Positions 10,258 through 21,984 of a stretch of 64,000 nucleotides of DNA are shown one piece after another. Source of the DNA: Phragmites australis (Eukaryota > Streptophyta > Magnoliopsida > Poales > Poaceae). The notes beneath the pieces are model-generated. The model searched no databases. It saw only the letters and a program-made list of their open reading frames with translations, and was not told the DNA's origin. Within the stretch, counting starts at the first letter, position 1. Each line of letters opens with the position of its first letter. The stretch covers positions 12,469,501 to 12,533,500 of the forward strand of contig NC_084942.1 of assembly GCF_958298935.1 (NCBI RefSeq). Direction: 5' to 3'. A program made the position numbers and the translations under genes.

Positions 10258-12540
10258 TGTCACCCTATCTCTAGGTTAGATGATATGCTTGATGAGTTGA
10301 GTGGTTCTATAATTTTCACTAAAATTGACTTGTGAAGTGGATACCACCAAATTAGGATGAAACTTGGAGATGAATGGAAAACTGCGTTTAAAACTAAGTT
10401 TCTCTTGTATGAGTGGTTAGTAATGCCTTTTTGGTTAACTAATGCACCTAGTACTTCATGCGATTGATGAACAAAGTTTTACATGCTTTCATTGGAAGAT
10501 TTGTGGTGGCACACTTTGATGATATCTTGATTTATAGCCAGTCACATGAGTCACACTTTGATCATCTACGTGCTGTTTTTAATGCTTTGAGAGATGCACT
10601 TTGTTCGGTAACCTCGAAAAGTGCATCTTTTGCACGGATCAAGTCTCTTTTCTTGGCTATGTTGTTACTGCACAGGGAATAGAAGTGGATGAAGCAAAAA
10701 TTGAAGCCATAAAGAACTATCCAACCCTTAATACTATTACTCAAGTGAGAAGCTTTCATGGTCTTGCGGGTTTCTATCGGCGCTTTGCGCAGGATTTCAG
10801 CACCATTACTACCCCATTGAATGAATTGACGAAGAAAGGAGTGGTTTTCAAATGGGGACCTACACAAGAAAAAGCATTCAAATTGTTGAAAGAGAAACTT
10901 ACCCATGCTCCTTTACTCCAACTCCCTGATTTTGGTAAGACCTTTGAGCTAGAGTGTGATGCTAGCAGGATTGGAATTGGTGGTGTGTTAATTCAAGAAG
11001 GTAAAATTGTTGCTTATTTCAGTGAGAAATTAAGTGGACCAAGTCTGAATTATTCTACCTATGATAAATAACTGTATGCTTTAGTTCGTGTGCTTGAAAC
11101 TTGGCAACATTATCTATGGCCCAAAGAATTTGTTATACATTCTGATCATAAATTGCTGAAACATATTAGAAGTCAAGCTAAATTGAATAAACGACATTCT
11201 AAATGAGTTGAATTTATTGAGTCTTTTCAATATATCATAAAACATAAGAAAGGAAAGGACAATGTGATTGCTAATGCGCTTTTTAGGAGTTATACCATGT
11301 TATCTCAACTTGATCATAAGATTTTTGGTTTAGAGACCATTAAGGACTTATATGCTACTGATTTGGATTTTAAAGAAGTGCTTGAACATTGTAAAGAAGG
11401 GAAAACATGGAATAAATATGTGCTGAATGAAGTATTGCTCTATCGTGCTAACAAGCTATGAATTCCAGCTAGCTCCGTTCATCTTTTGTTGTTACAGGAG
11501 GCGCATGGAGGAGGATTGATGGCACATTTTGGATCATAGAATAGTGAAGATGTGCTGGCCGCCCAATTCTTTCAGCCAAAGATGAGACGTGACATCGAGT
11601 GCTACGTTTTATGTTGTACGACTTGCAAGAAAGCTAAATCTTGCTTAAATCCACATGGTCTTTATATGCCTCTTCATGTTCCTAGTGCACCATGGGAGGA
11701 TATTTCTATGGATTTTGTTTTTGGATTGCCTAGGACAATGAGGGGGGAGGGATTGCAATTTTGTAGTGGTGGATAGATTTTCTAAAATGGCGTATTTTAT
11801 ACCTTGTCACAAGAGTGATGATGCTACAAACATAGCTGATTTGTTTTTCAGGGAAATCATTCACCTACATGGACTGCCTAATACTATCATCTCGGCTTGA
11901 GATACAAAGTTTTGGAGTCACTTTTGGAGATCACTTTAGAATAAATTGGGGACGAAACTGCTATTTTCTACTATGTGTCATCCCCAAATTGATGGTCAAA
12001 AAGAGGTCGTCAACCGCACATTATCGACCATGTTACAGGCAGTTCTAAAGAAGAATTTGAGGATGTTGTAAAAGTGTTTACCACATATTTAATTTGCTTA
12101 CAACAGGTCAGTACAATCCACCGCCAAGGTAAGTCCGTTCCATGTAGTGTATGGATTTAATCCCCGTGCTCCTATTGATTTACTACCTTTGCCTACTTTT
12201 GAAAGACTCAATTTAGACGCTAAGAAACATGTTGAATTTATTCTTAAGTTGCATGAAACCACTAAAAAGAATATAGAGAGCATGACTGAAAAGTATAGGA
12301 TTGCTGGAAGTAAAGGTAGGAAGGAAATAAGATTTGGACCGGGTGATTTAGTTTGGTGCATTTGAGGAAGGATAGGTTTCCAAACTAAAAAAACTCAAGG
12401 TTGATGTCTGAGCTGATGGCCATTTAAGATAATTGAGAAAATCAATGACAATGCATACGAATTGGACCTACCTGTAGACTTTGGGGTTAGTTCCACATTT
12501 AACATTTCAGATTTGAAGCCCTACTTGGGAGAAGGAGACT
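10258..12540 (+). pseudogene. pol: B pol remnant: RT, RNase H and integrase
   Basis: Frames in order give reverse transcriptase ([14 protein letters not shown]; catalytic block HFDDILIYS near 10515), the RT thumb ([16 protein letters not shown]), RNase H ([18 protein letters not shown] near 10950; SDHKLLKHI near 11140), integrase zinc-finger cysteines (CCTTCKKAK near 11615), the integrase core start (MDFVFGLPRT near 11710) and an integrase C-terminal part (GPGDLVW near 12345). At least eight stops or frameshifts break it, for example after the RNase H STYDK block at 11069 and in the integrase core near 11898. No chromodomain is visible; the end carries the ITRA-type tail near 12625. gag and protease are absent. 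This is a Ty3/gypsy polymerase of uncertain lineage, and it is dead. Confidence 0.85.
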
Positions 12541-12715
12541 AGCTTGAGTCGAGGATGACTCAGCTCATGGCTCCTTTGGATACGATTAATACCGTCAATA
12601 ATCCTCAAATCATACGATGTCCAATTACAAGAGCACATGCATGACAATTAGACCACCAGGTGAACTTATTTCTCACTGTTCATGTTTCCTTTGATGGATT
12701 ACTACTAACTTCTTA

Positions 12716-13309
12716 TGAATATGGAAGAAGTAGGACAACCTTACCCAGACGTCACCCCTCGAACGCCAAGTCTACTCGGACTCGAGGCTGAGCTCTGGTC
12801 GAAGTTGTGGTCGAGTCTCAATACAGTACGTCAGTAAAACGAGCATAACTCTCTCATACGAAGTCCATTTTAGGCAATCTTGGACATTCTGTAAAGCTTA
12901 CGACGAGCCCTTTCGAATGGATATGAGCTCAACCAAATATTCTATATGGTGTAGTTCGATTTGAAGAAATAAGGTGTTATACCTCCGTTTTGGACCTAGT
13001 TGGGTCTTGTAATCATGTCGGAGTTGGAGCCCAGGTTGTGCATGCCTCTTTCCATGGCTGCACAACCCTAGGTTGACCCCCTCATGTCACCCTATAAATA
13101 TATGGTAGCCGTCATAGTTTAGGCTCTGGTTTAGCTTAGATTATTCTGTTTCGATAGTTTCATCGTTTATTGGTTTGTTGAACCCCAAACTCGAGTACTT
13201 CATTGGTAATTAGTAATATTCAGATTGCATCTACCTGTTCTTACTTGTGTTCTCGATTCGCTTGAAAGAAAAGCCTTCTTGGCGAGGTCAACCGCGTCTT
13301 GGCATGGTT
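12716..13309 (+). repeat. B3 LTR, left part (split by element C)
   Basis: It starts TGAATATGG and aligns with B2 up to the word GCATGGTT, where element C is inserted. A TATAAATATA box is at 13093-13102. The rest of this LTR is at 21236-21371. Confidence 0.85.
13305..13309 (+). repeat. Target-site duplication of element C, left copy (TGGTT)
   Basis: TGGTT directly precedes TGTCACG. The same five bases follow the element's last CA at 21231-21235. Other B LTRs have a single uninterrupted CATGGTTGATAAC here. Confidence 0.9.
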
Positions 13310-16163
13310 TGTCACGTCCCAAATTCTGTAATCGTGTGGCTAAGCTTAATCATGCGTCATTAGCGTCATAATTAAATTCGAGGGGAATTATTTTGGCACA
13401 TTAGAGCAATTTGTTTTGGGTCAATTGGATGAGACAAAGAATTTGGGGAGAGAAAAGAATAGAATTCGTAGTTAAAACGGACCTTTTTCTCTTATACGTG
13501 GGACCCACCGGCCGGTCCCACACCTTACCTCTCTCCCTCTCACTTGGCTGCCCCCACCAGTAGCCCCACCTGCCCTCTCTCTCCTCCCTCACTCCCCACA
13601 CCCCCACCATGCAGCACAGCAGCTGCAACAACCCCCTCTCACTCTCCCCTCTCAAGCTATCTCACTCTCCCTTGGATTTCTCTCTCTAGGAGCAAGGCCA
13701 AGGTATGCATGTGTGGTACCAGTGCATTCTCTAGCTCATGAGCTGCTCATCTATCCAATCCATTTTTGTTTTCGTGGAAGAATAGAGTAGCTCTTGAGCT
13801 TTTGGAGCAAAAATGGTGTTTTGGACAAATATGAGCTCTAGAGTCGTGTTGCTAGGTGATGAGTAAGTTCCAAGACCCTTGGACTATCCCTAACATGTTC
13901 CCTTTAGGCTTGGAAAAGATCGCAACTCGAATCGACCAAAAATCCACTCGACAGCAGTTTCCTGGGCTGACCCAGATATTCCGGCCTCACCCGGATACTC
14001 CGGGTTCAGCAGAAGTCGTCCGTCGAATTCTGTTCAAAATTGGTTAGGGTTTAGAGTGCAAGATGAGTTTAGAATCCTTTGGATAGGGCATATACACGTT
14101 TGTGTAGCATAGATTGTAAAGTGAGTCGAATCGACCGAGGGAAAAGTTGTGGAAGAACCCAAGTCTATTTCACTCGGATAATCCGGGTACACACGGAGAC
14201 TCCGGGTAATTGCTTTAACAAATAACCGAGAGCCTCTCCTGGAGCCTCACCCAGAGTGTTCGACACATCCCGGATATTCTGGACCAGCCCAGAGGTTCCA
14301 GGTTAAGTTAGAATAGTGGCTAACCGAGCATCTTCACCGGAGGATGACCCGGAGGCTCCGGAACCTGGATATTCTAGATTCACCCGGATACTCTAGGTCA
14401 GACAAGCAAAAGGCAATAACCGATCAGGTTCACCCAGAGGGTCCAAACTTAGATACTCCGAACCAACCCGGATACTCTAGATGGCTCTTAGTTTCCATAT
14501 TTCATTTAGATCGTTTAGTGCTGCATTGATTCACATGTCTTGTGCTTCTAGCATGTTGTTGCGCATTGTGGCATACCTTGTTGCATTCATTCATGCTCAT
14601 CATTGCATGCATTCTTGTTTAGTGAACAAGGAGATGGAGTGGGAGACGACCGTGGTCGAAGATGACTCCAATGATTAGCGAGCCGGTGTCGGGTATAAAT
14701 GGGTAAATCCTATGTTGGTTGCATTAGCTCTACCTTGAGATATTGTTTACCCGCATCCTTGAAGCCTTGAGAGCATGTTGTCACCTAAGTACAATGTCGA
14801 CTAAAATGCTTAGCAATGCATAGGTTACTGGTAGAAGTCGAGCGATGGAAAGTTCCATTGTTCGCGAGTTATAGGTTAATTGTTGTTCACAATAATTTTA
14901 ACCTTGATTGGTTGCTGTTCATGGTTGGATGAGTGGTGAGTATGAGACGAGATGTGGGCGGTGCTAGGGGTGCTATCTGCTCTGGAGGGAAGTCCTGGGG
15001 GCAGGCTGGGAGAGGAACCTGGACACTATAGACTGCTTATGTTGTTTGAGCACTAATCGTCGGTGTAGTCGGCTTTAGCACTTACCGTACTCACCACATG
15101 CCAATCTAATGGTAAGGCGAGCTGAATATCTTTGTAGGTGTTGTCATTTGGGGTCTGAACATTGACGGTGTGAGCAGGCGGGCTTGTAGTGGTACTAGTT
15201 TGCTTCGGGAGTAGTTCTCGTACCGCCACGTTGAGCGATGCATGTTTCAAATGATCGGGGATTATTGGGAAAGGTTGATATGAGTACCTCCTTGTATGGA
15301 TCTGTGTGGTCATGCAAGCCATATGGTCCTCAAGTTGTGTGGGTATAGGAGTATCCCCCTGCAGTGTGTAAAAATATTTCAAAATGCCGTGCTCTTAGTC
15401 ATGAGCATGCTTCTGTTCATCTACATCGGTCGTAGAGTTTTCGGTTGTGGTTGATGGTTGGATATATGAGAGATCGTTGAGTTGGTCTTTGTTACATGTA
15501 TGTTCATAATGGTTCCCGTTATTTATGTTCCGTTGGTTATGGCAGGGTAGAATTTATGTTTTGTTGGTTAAGTTAGTTGCTCACACATATGTGTCTAGGT
15601 TGCTTACCGCTTATGTTTGACATAACCTTGTGGCTTTTTCTTACTAATGGCTCAATGCATAATCCTTGGAGTCGAGCTATGTATATGTGCTCTATATGGT
15701 TTTAGTCTTGTGTGTACCTTCGTACTCATGGCTGTGTTTTCAGGTGTTGCTGGTGAGGAAGAGCCGGTGTTTGGCTACTTCATGCTTGCCATTCAGGGTG
15801 GCGGGCAAGAGTAGTGCATCCTACTCTCGGAGGTCATACTTTTGGGGTGGAGCCTAAGGGCATGTGGCTCCACTCTCTTTTGTTGTATAGGTTTATGTTT
15901 TCTGCTGCGTAGTTTTTTTCTGCCTTTTGTTGTAAATTGTTGGAAATGGTTGCATGCTAAAGACTTGTAATATAAATGTTAATTACTTGCTCTCTCTCAA
16001 GCTATGTTGTCATTCTATTGGAAGGCATGTGTTCCGATCTTGGGCACAAAACACATGCCGGGACTGCCGGGATGTTATTCTGTTTAATCATCGAGGTTGT
16101 GATTATGAATAATGATCCTCCTGGTGATTAATTAGAATATTATTTGAAAGGTTCCCCGTAGCA
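13310..16163 (+). repeat. C 5' LTR
   Basis: It runs from TGTCACG to GTAGCA, next to the PBS. At 2854 bp it is about 1 kb longer than the 3' LTR. It keeps the 13520-14650 segment that the 3' LTR lacks. It lacks the block ccacctgagtagcaaggcaag that the 3' LTR has at about 19650. A GCTC-N8-GAGC inverted repeat is at 15391-15406. Confidence 0.85.
13960..14485 (+). repeat. CCGGATACTCCGG-type short repeats inside the C 5' LTR
   Basis: About a dozen imperfect copies of CACCCGGATACTCCGG or CCGGAGGCTCCGG occur, some clustered (13970-14010, 14165-14215, 14340-14400, 14425-14475). The core CCGGA...TCCGG is self-complementary. A weaker version of the same word is in the D LTRs near 52120-52215 and 58790-58880. 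Confidence 0.65.
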
Positions 16164-16176
16164 TGGTATCAGAGCC
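16164..16176 (+). other. C primer-binding site
   Basis: TGGTATCAGAGCC, complementary to initiator tRNA-Met, directly abuts the 5' LTR. Confidence 0.9.
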
Positions 16177-16196
16177 AGGTCTCGATCCTAGGATCT

Positions 16197-19100
16197 GTGG
16201 ATTATGGGTCCACCATGCTTATGGATTGTGCTCGACGGATCATCATTCTTAATGGCCTATCCAGCACTCAAGTTCATTTGAAGATTAAGGGTGTTAATCC
16301 TTGCCTTTATGTTCTAAAGGCTATCCCCACCACAGATCTGTTAAGCATTCCTGTGGCGTGTGAATTCCCGGATGTCTTTCAAGATGAGTTGCTAGGGATG
16401 CCACCCGACCGCACCGTGGAGTTCTCTGTTGATCTTGTGCCCGGAGCAGCCCTAGTTTTGAGGAAGTCGTATAAGATGTCGTCCATGGAGCTAGCTGAGT
16501 TGAAGAAGCAGATTTAGTTGTTGCTATCGAAGGGTTTCATACATCTGAGCTACTCACCTTGGGGATGGTCGGCACCGTTTGTGAAGAAGAAGGATGACAC
16601 TCTGTGGATGTGTGTTGATTACTGTCTATTGAATGAGGTGATGGTCAAGAACAAGTACCTGCTTCCTAGGATTGATATCCTGTTTGACCAGCTAACTGGT
16701 GCCTGACTTTTCTTGAAGATTGACTTGAGATTGGGCTATCATCAAATCAAGGTCTGACCAGAGGATATTCCATAAACGGCTTTCTCAACTAGTTTTGGTC
16801 TTTATGAGTTTACTGTCATATCCTTTGGCTTGACGAATGCCCTCGTGTTCTTCATGTACATGATGAACACGGTATTCATGGAGGAACTTGATAAGTTTGT
16901 TGTGGTTTTCATTTACAACATTCTTATATACTCCAAGACTGAAGATGAACATTCTGAGCACCTCCGTGTTGTTCTTGGCCAACTCCAAGATCACCAAATC
17001 TATGCCAAGTTCAGCAAATGCGAGTTTTGGCCCAAGAAGGTCGCTTTCCTAGGTCATGTCTTGTCAGAGAACGGTGTTGCAGTTGACCCGAGCAAGGTGC
17101 AGCATGTCCTTAACTGGGTTCAGCCCAAGAATGTTACCGACATCTGGAGTTTTCTCAGATTCGCAGGTTATTACCGCCGGTTCATTGAGAATTTCTCTAG
17201 AATTGCCAAGGCAATGATCGAGCTATTGAAGCAAGATAACGTGTTTGAGTGGTCTAGTGAATGTGAGTTAGCCTTCCAGACCTTGAAGAAGCCGCTCATG
17301 ATTTCTCCCGTTCTTGCTCAACCTAATGTGGGCAAGAGCTTTGATGTCTATTGCGATGCTTCTCGCATGGGCCTCGGATGTGTCCTTATGCAAGAGGGCA
17401 GAGTTGTCGCTTATGCCTCCCGCCAGTTGAAGTGCCATGAGGAGAACTACCCAACACATGACTTAGAGCTTGCCGCAATGGTGCACGCTTTTAAGATCTG
17501 GCACCATTACCTAATGGGAAACTTGTGCCGTATCTACATGGATCACAAAAGTATCAAATATATCTTCACTCAGGCGGATTTGAATATGAGGCAGCGAAGG
17601 TGGCTCGAGTTGATCAAAGACTATGAGTGGGAAGTTCATTATCACCCCGGTAAGGCAAATGTGATCGCCGATGCCTTGAGCCGAAGGGCTCATTGTCATT
17701 GTCTTAGAGTCGAGCCTGGGAATGCCACACTTTGTGATGATTTCCGCTAGCTTGGACTTGAAATGGTTTCGGATGGTTATCTTGCCAGTCTTGAGATCAG
17801 ATCCACACTCCTGGATGATATTAAGGCAGCTCAGAAGGGTGATAAGGGCATGACCAGAATCAGGGAGAAAATGAAGATCGACAAGGTCGTGTGCTTTTTT
17901 GAAGATGACCCGGGTATTCTGTGGTTCAGAAACCATTTAGTGGTTCCAAAGGTTGAGGCACTAAGGAAGAAGATATTGGATGAGGCTCATAACTCGTTGC
18001 TATCCATTCATCTAGGGAGCATGAAAATGTATCAAGACCTCAAGCCACGGTTTTGGTGGATTCACATGAAGCGAGAAATCACTCGATATGTTGCTGAGTG
18101 TGATGTTTGCCGAAGAGTGAAGGCTGACTATCTCAAGCCAGTCGGTACACTTCAACCTTTACCTATTCCCTCTTGGAAGTGGGAGGAGATCGGCATGGAT
18201 TTCATTACTGGATTGCCAAAGACCTCGCATGGCTATGACTTGATTTGGGTCATTGTGGATTGGTTGACAAAGTTCGCTCACTTCTTGCCCGTCAAGACCA
18301 CATTTTCAGCCAAGCAATATGCAGAGCTATACCTCACTCGGATTGTTTTCATGGGATTCTGAAGAAGATCATTTCTGATCGAGGCACTCAGTTAACTTCT
18401 CATTTCTGGAGGAGGCTTCATGAAGTCATGGAGACCGAGCTCTTCCATAGCACCGCATATCATCCTCAAACCGATGGTCAAACTGAGAGGGTGAATCAGA
18501 TTCTGGAGGATATGCTCCGGGCATGTATTCTTACTTATGGGAAGAGGTGGGACATTTGCTTGCCATTTTCCAAGTTCGCATATAACAATAGCTTCCAAAC
18601 GAGCATTGAAATGTCGCCATTTGAAGCTCTATATGGCCGACGATGCCGAACGCCGTTGAATTGGTCCGAATCCGGTGAAAGGGCTTTTCTAGGCCCAGAT
18701 TTGGTCAAAGAGGCTAAAGATCATGTTCTAGCTATTCAAAAGTGTCTTCTTATGGCACAATCACGGTAGAAGAGCTATGCGGAACGCTGCTACCGAGAAC
18801 TAGAGTTCTCAATTGGAGATTATGTGTATCTCAAGGTTTTGCCTGCCAAAGGTGTCTGACATTTCTAAGTGCGAGGCAAGCTGACGCCTCGCTATGAGGG
18901 GCCTTTTCAAATTGTTGGCCGGCGTTGAGATGTAGCCTATCAATTGGACTTTCCGTCGTCTCCCTCCGCCGTGCATGGTGTGTTCCACATGTTGGAACTG
19001 AAGAAGTGCCTCTGAGTTCCAACCGAGGTCGTTGATGTTGCACCTCAAGGGTTGCAACCGGATCTTACATATTGTGAGCGACTGATCCGGATATTGGACG

Positions 19101-19237
19101 TAGCGGAATGCAAAACTCGGCATCATTCCATAAAATTCATCAAAGTCCAATTGATCAACCATTCGGAAGCTGAAGCGACTTGGGAGCGTGAGCATAAAAT
19201 CCGCTCTGAGTATACCGAGCTTTTTGAGAGCTTGTAA
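16197..19237 (+). pseudogene. pol: C pol remnant: RT, RNase H, integrase, chromodomain
   Basis: The frame starts in the protease/RT linker ([20 protein letters not shown] near 16365). RT follows ([26 protein letters not shown]). At the catalytic site it reads [11 protein letters not shown] near 16910, where other elements here have FIDD or FDD, so both metal-binding aspartates are lost. RNase H ([46 protein letters not shown]) is well kept in the 306-codon frame 16830-17750. Integrase shows the cysteine pair (CDVCRRVKA), core blocks (GMDFITGLPKT; ISDRGTQLTS) and a frameshift near 18360. The C-terminus (IRILDVAECKT ... EATWEREHKI) is a chromodomain ending at 19237. Stops lie at 16515, near 16704, 16756 and 16771, and at 17748. 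No gag is present. Confidence 0.9.
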
Positions 19238-19412
19238 GCATTGTGTAAATTTTGCACAATTGGAACCCCTTGCATGTCTATGCTCGTTACTATGTTGAAT
19301 AAAAGTATTGCATTCGGTTCCGTATCTCACCGTGTGATATCTCTCACAGCATGGTTCCTAGACTCATCGTCTACCCCTCGACTCATACCGAATCTCGGGA
19401 CGAGATTCTTCT

Positions 19413-19426
19413 TAAGGGGGGGAGGT
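19413..19426 (+). other. C polypurine tract
   Basis: AAGGGGGGGAGG-type run just before the TGTTACG start of the 3' LTR. D has the same arrangement at 57956-57966. Confidence 0.85.
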
Positions 19427-19427
19427 T

Positions 19428-21230
19428 TGTTACGTCCCAAATTCTGTAATCATGTGGTTAAGCTTAATCATGTGTCATTAGCGTCATAATTAAATTTGAG
19501 GGGAATTATTTTGGCACATTAGAGCAATTCGTTTTGGGTCAATTGGATGAGAAAAAAGAATTTGGCAAGAGAAATGAATATAATTCGTAGTTAAAACAGA
19601 CCTTTTTCTCTTATACTTGGGACCCACCGGCCCAAGTATAGGTAGCCACCTGAGTAGCAAGGCAAGCAACTAAGCATACTGCACCCTTGTTCAGTTGAAT
19701 GAAGATTAAAGTTGATAAATTATGCTTATGTATATTGCATGATTAGCGAGTCAGTGTTGGGTGTAAATGGGTAGATCCTATGTTGGTTGCATTAGCTCTA
19801 CCTTGAGATATTGTTTACCCGCATCCTTGTAGCCTTGAGAGCATGTTGTCATCTAAGTACAATTTTAACTTAACTGCTTAGCAATGCATATGTTTCTGGT
19901 AGAAGTTGAGCGGTGGAAAGTTCCATCATTCACGAGTTGTAGGTTTAATTATTGTTCACAATAATTTTAACCTTGATGGGTTGTTGTTAATAGTTGGATG
20001 AGTGGTGAGTATGAGATGAGATGTGGGCGGTGCTAGGGATGTTATCTGCTCTGGAGGAAAGTCCTGGGGCAAGCCGGGAGAGGAACCCTTACACCGTAGA
20101 CTGTTTGCTTCGTTTAAGCACCGATCATCGGTGTAGTCGGCTTTAGCACTTACCGTACTCACCACATGCCGATCTAATGTTAAGGCGAAACGAATACCTT
20201 TGTAGCTGTTATTATTTGGGGCCTGAACATCGATGGTGTGAGCGGACGGGCTTGTAGTGGTAGTAGTTTGCTCCAGGAGTAGTTCTAGTACCGCCGCACT
20301 GAGCGATGCATGTTTCAAATGATCAGGGCTTATTGGGAAAGGTTGAAATGAGTACCACCTTTTGTGGATCTGTATGGTCATGCAAGCCGTATGGTCCTCA
20401 AGTCATGTGGGTAAAGGAGTATCCCCCTGCAGGGTGTAAAAACATTTCAAAATATCGCGCTCTCGATCATGAGCATGTTTCTGTCCATCTGCATCGGTCG
20501 TATAGTTTTTGCTTATGGTTGATGGTTGGATATGTGGGTGATGGTTGAGTTGGTATTTGTTACATGTATGTTCATAATGGTTCCTGTTATTTATGTTCCG
20601 TTGGTTATGGCATGGTAGAATTTATGTTTTATTGGTTAAGTTAGTTGCTTACACATATGTGCCTAGGTTGCTTACCGCTTATGTTTGACTTAACCATGTG
20701 GCTTTTCCTTGCTAATGGCTCAATGCATAATCCTTGGAGTTGAGCTATGTATATGTTTTCTATATAGTTTAAGTCTTGCGAGTACCTTCGTACTCATGCC
20801 TGCGTTTTTAGGTGCTGCTGGTGAGGAAGAGCTGGTGTTTGGCTACATCGTGCCTGCTGTTCAAGGTGGCTGGCAAGAGTAGTGCATCCTACTCTCCGAG
20901 GTCATGCTTTTGAGGTGGAGCCTAAGGGCATGTGGCTCCACTCTCTTTTGTTGTATAGGTTTATATTTCCGCTGCGTAGTTGTTGTTGCCTTCTGTTGTA
21001 AATTGTTGGAAATGGTTGCATGCTAAAGACTTGTAATATAAATGTTAATGACTTACTCTTTATTAAGCTATGTTGTGGTGCTAATTGTTGGAAGGCATGT
21101 GTTCCGATCTTGGGCACAAAATACGTGTCGGGAATACCGGGATGATATTCTGTTTAATCATCGAGGTTGTGATTATGAATGATAATCCTCCTGGTGATTA
21201 ATTAGAATATTATTTCGACGGTTCCCCTCA
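19428..21230 (+). repeat. C 3' LTR (internally deleted)
   Basis: It starts TGTTACGTCCC and ends CCCCTCA at the target duplication. It aligns with the 5' LTR except for about 1 kb missing after GACCCACCGGCC (near 19635). It keeps GCTC-N8-GAGC near 20460-20475. Confidence 0.85.
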
Positions 21231-21371
21231 TGGTTGATAACAACGGAGTAGTGGTGTAGTGGTTGCGAAGGTTTTCGATATATTCTATTCAGAGCCTTTG
21301 GATCATCAACGTTGAAACTCCACCAATCGACTTATCATATTACCTTCGGAAGATCAGACAAACACGCATCA
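21231..21371 (+). repeat. B3 LTR, right part, with C target-duplication copy (21231-21235)
   Basis: The B LTR resumes at TGGTTGATAAC and ends CGCATCA. The PBS expected immediately after is lost (AAAACAAAG instead). Confidence 0.85.
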
Positions 21372-21984
21372 AAAACAAAGCTTGCCAAACCCTGCTCTCC
21401 AAAAAAAAATTTGTGTCCCACTCACCTTGTTGGACCTAGAAAAGGTAGTAGAAGAGTTTTAAGTCTGTTTCACATTCGAAAAACAAAGCAAGAAGCAAAT
21501 ATTGCAAAAAAAAAGAGAAAGAAAGCAAGAAGTAAAGAGTGGCAAAAAAAATAATGAGAAAGAAAAAGAAAGAGAATTCAGTCTGCATTGCGAATTTTGT
21601 TCAATTGTACTTGTGTCTATTCTATTTTTGGCTTGCTTGAGCTAGTTGTAGGAACGTGTTCAGGCCAGCAACTATGACGACTACTGTGGACTTTTATTCA
21701 GCTTTGCTAATTTGATTTCAATTATTGCTATTCCTTGATAGTAAATATTGCTTGTTCGAGCTCCACCTTCTCTTGATCAGAACAATTCTGCCTTTTCAAC
21801 TACCTCATTCACACCTGATAAGGCATCACGAACCAGCCACCGGTTGTTCCAACTGCTGTAATTGGTAAGAACACTTGCAAGAGCGTGGTAAGACGCTTGA
21901 GAGTGTGTGACTCCACCTTCACCTCCACCACCTAGTAGTCAATAGGGATAATATGTAGTTTTTATCTCCAGTTTACTACTAACC
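21372..21984 (+). other. B3-B4 leader
   Basis: Non-coding. It includes an A/G-rich stretch (about 21470-21575) shared with the B2-B3 leader at 10150-10250. Nothing else is recognisable. Confidence 0.55.

Larger units (their letters stand above)
13310..21230 (+). mobile_element. Element C: gag-less Tekay-like gypsy retrotransposon
   Basis: It is bounded by TGTCACGTCCC and CCCCTCA with a perfect TGGTT target duplication. It has LTRs at 13310-16163 and 19428-21230, an initiator-Met PBS, a pol with a C-terminal chromodomain, and a polypurine tract before the 3' LTR. The internal part goes from the PBS almost directly into the protease/RT linker, so gag and the protease active site are missing. 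It is inserted in the B3 LTR and is therefore younger than the B array. Confidence 0.9.

Noticed and set aside
19956..20381. Antisense frames in C and D LTRs (also 15053-15382 and 53000-53431)
   Set aside because: They run opposite to the elements, their starts and ends differ among copies, and no domain is recognisable.
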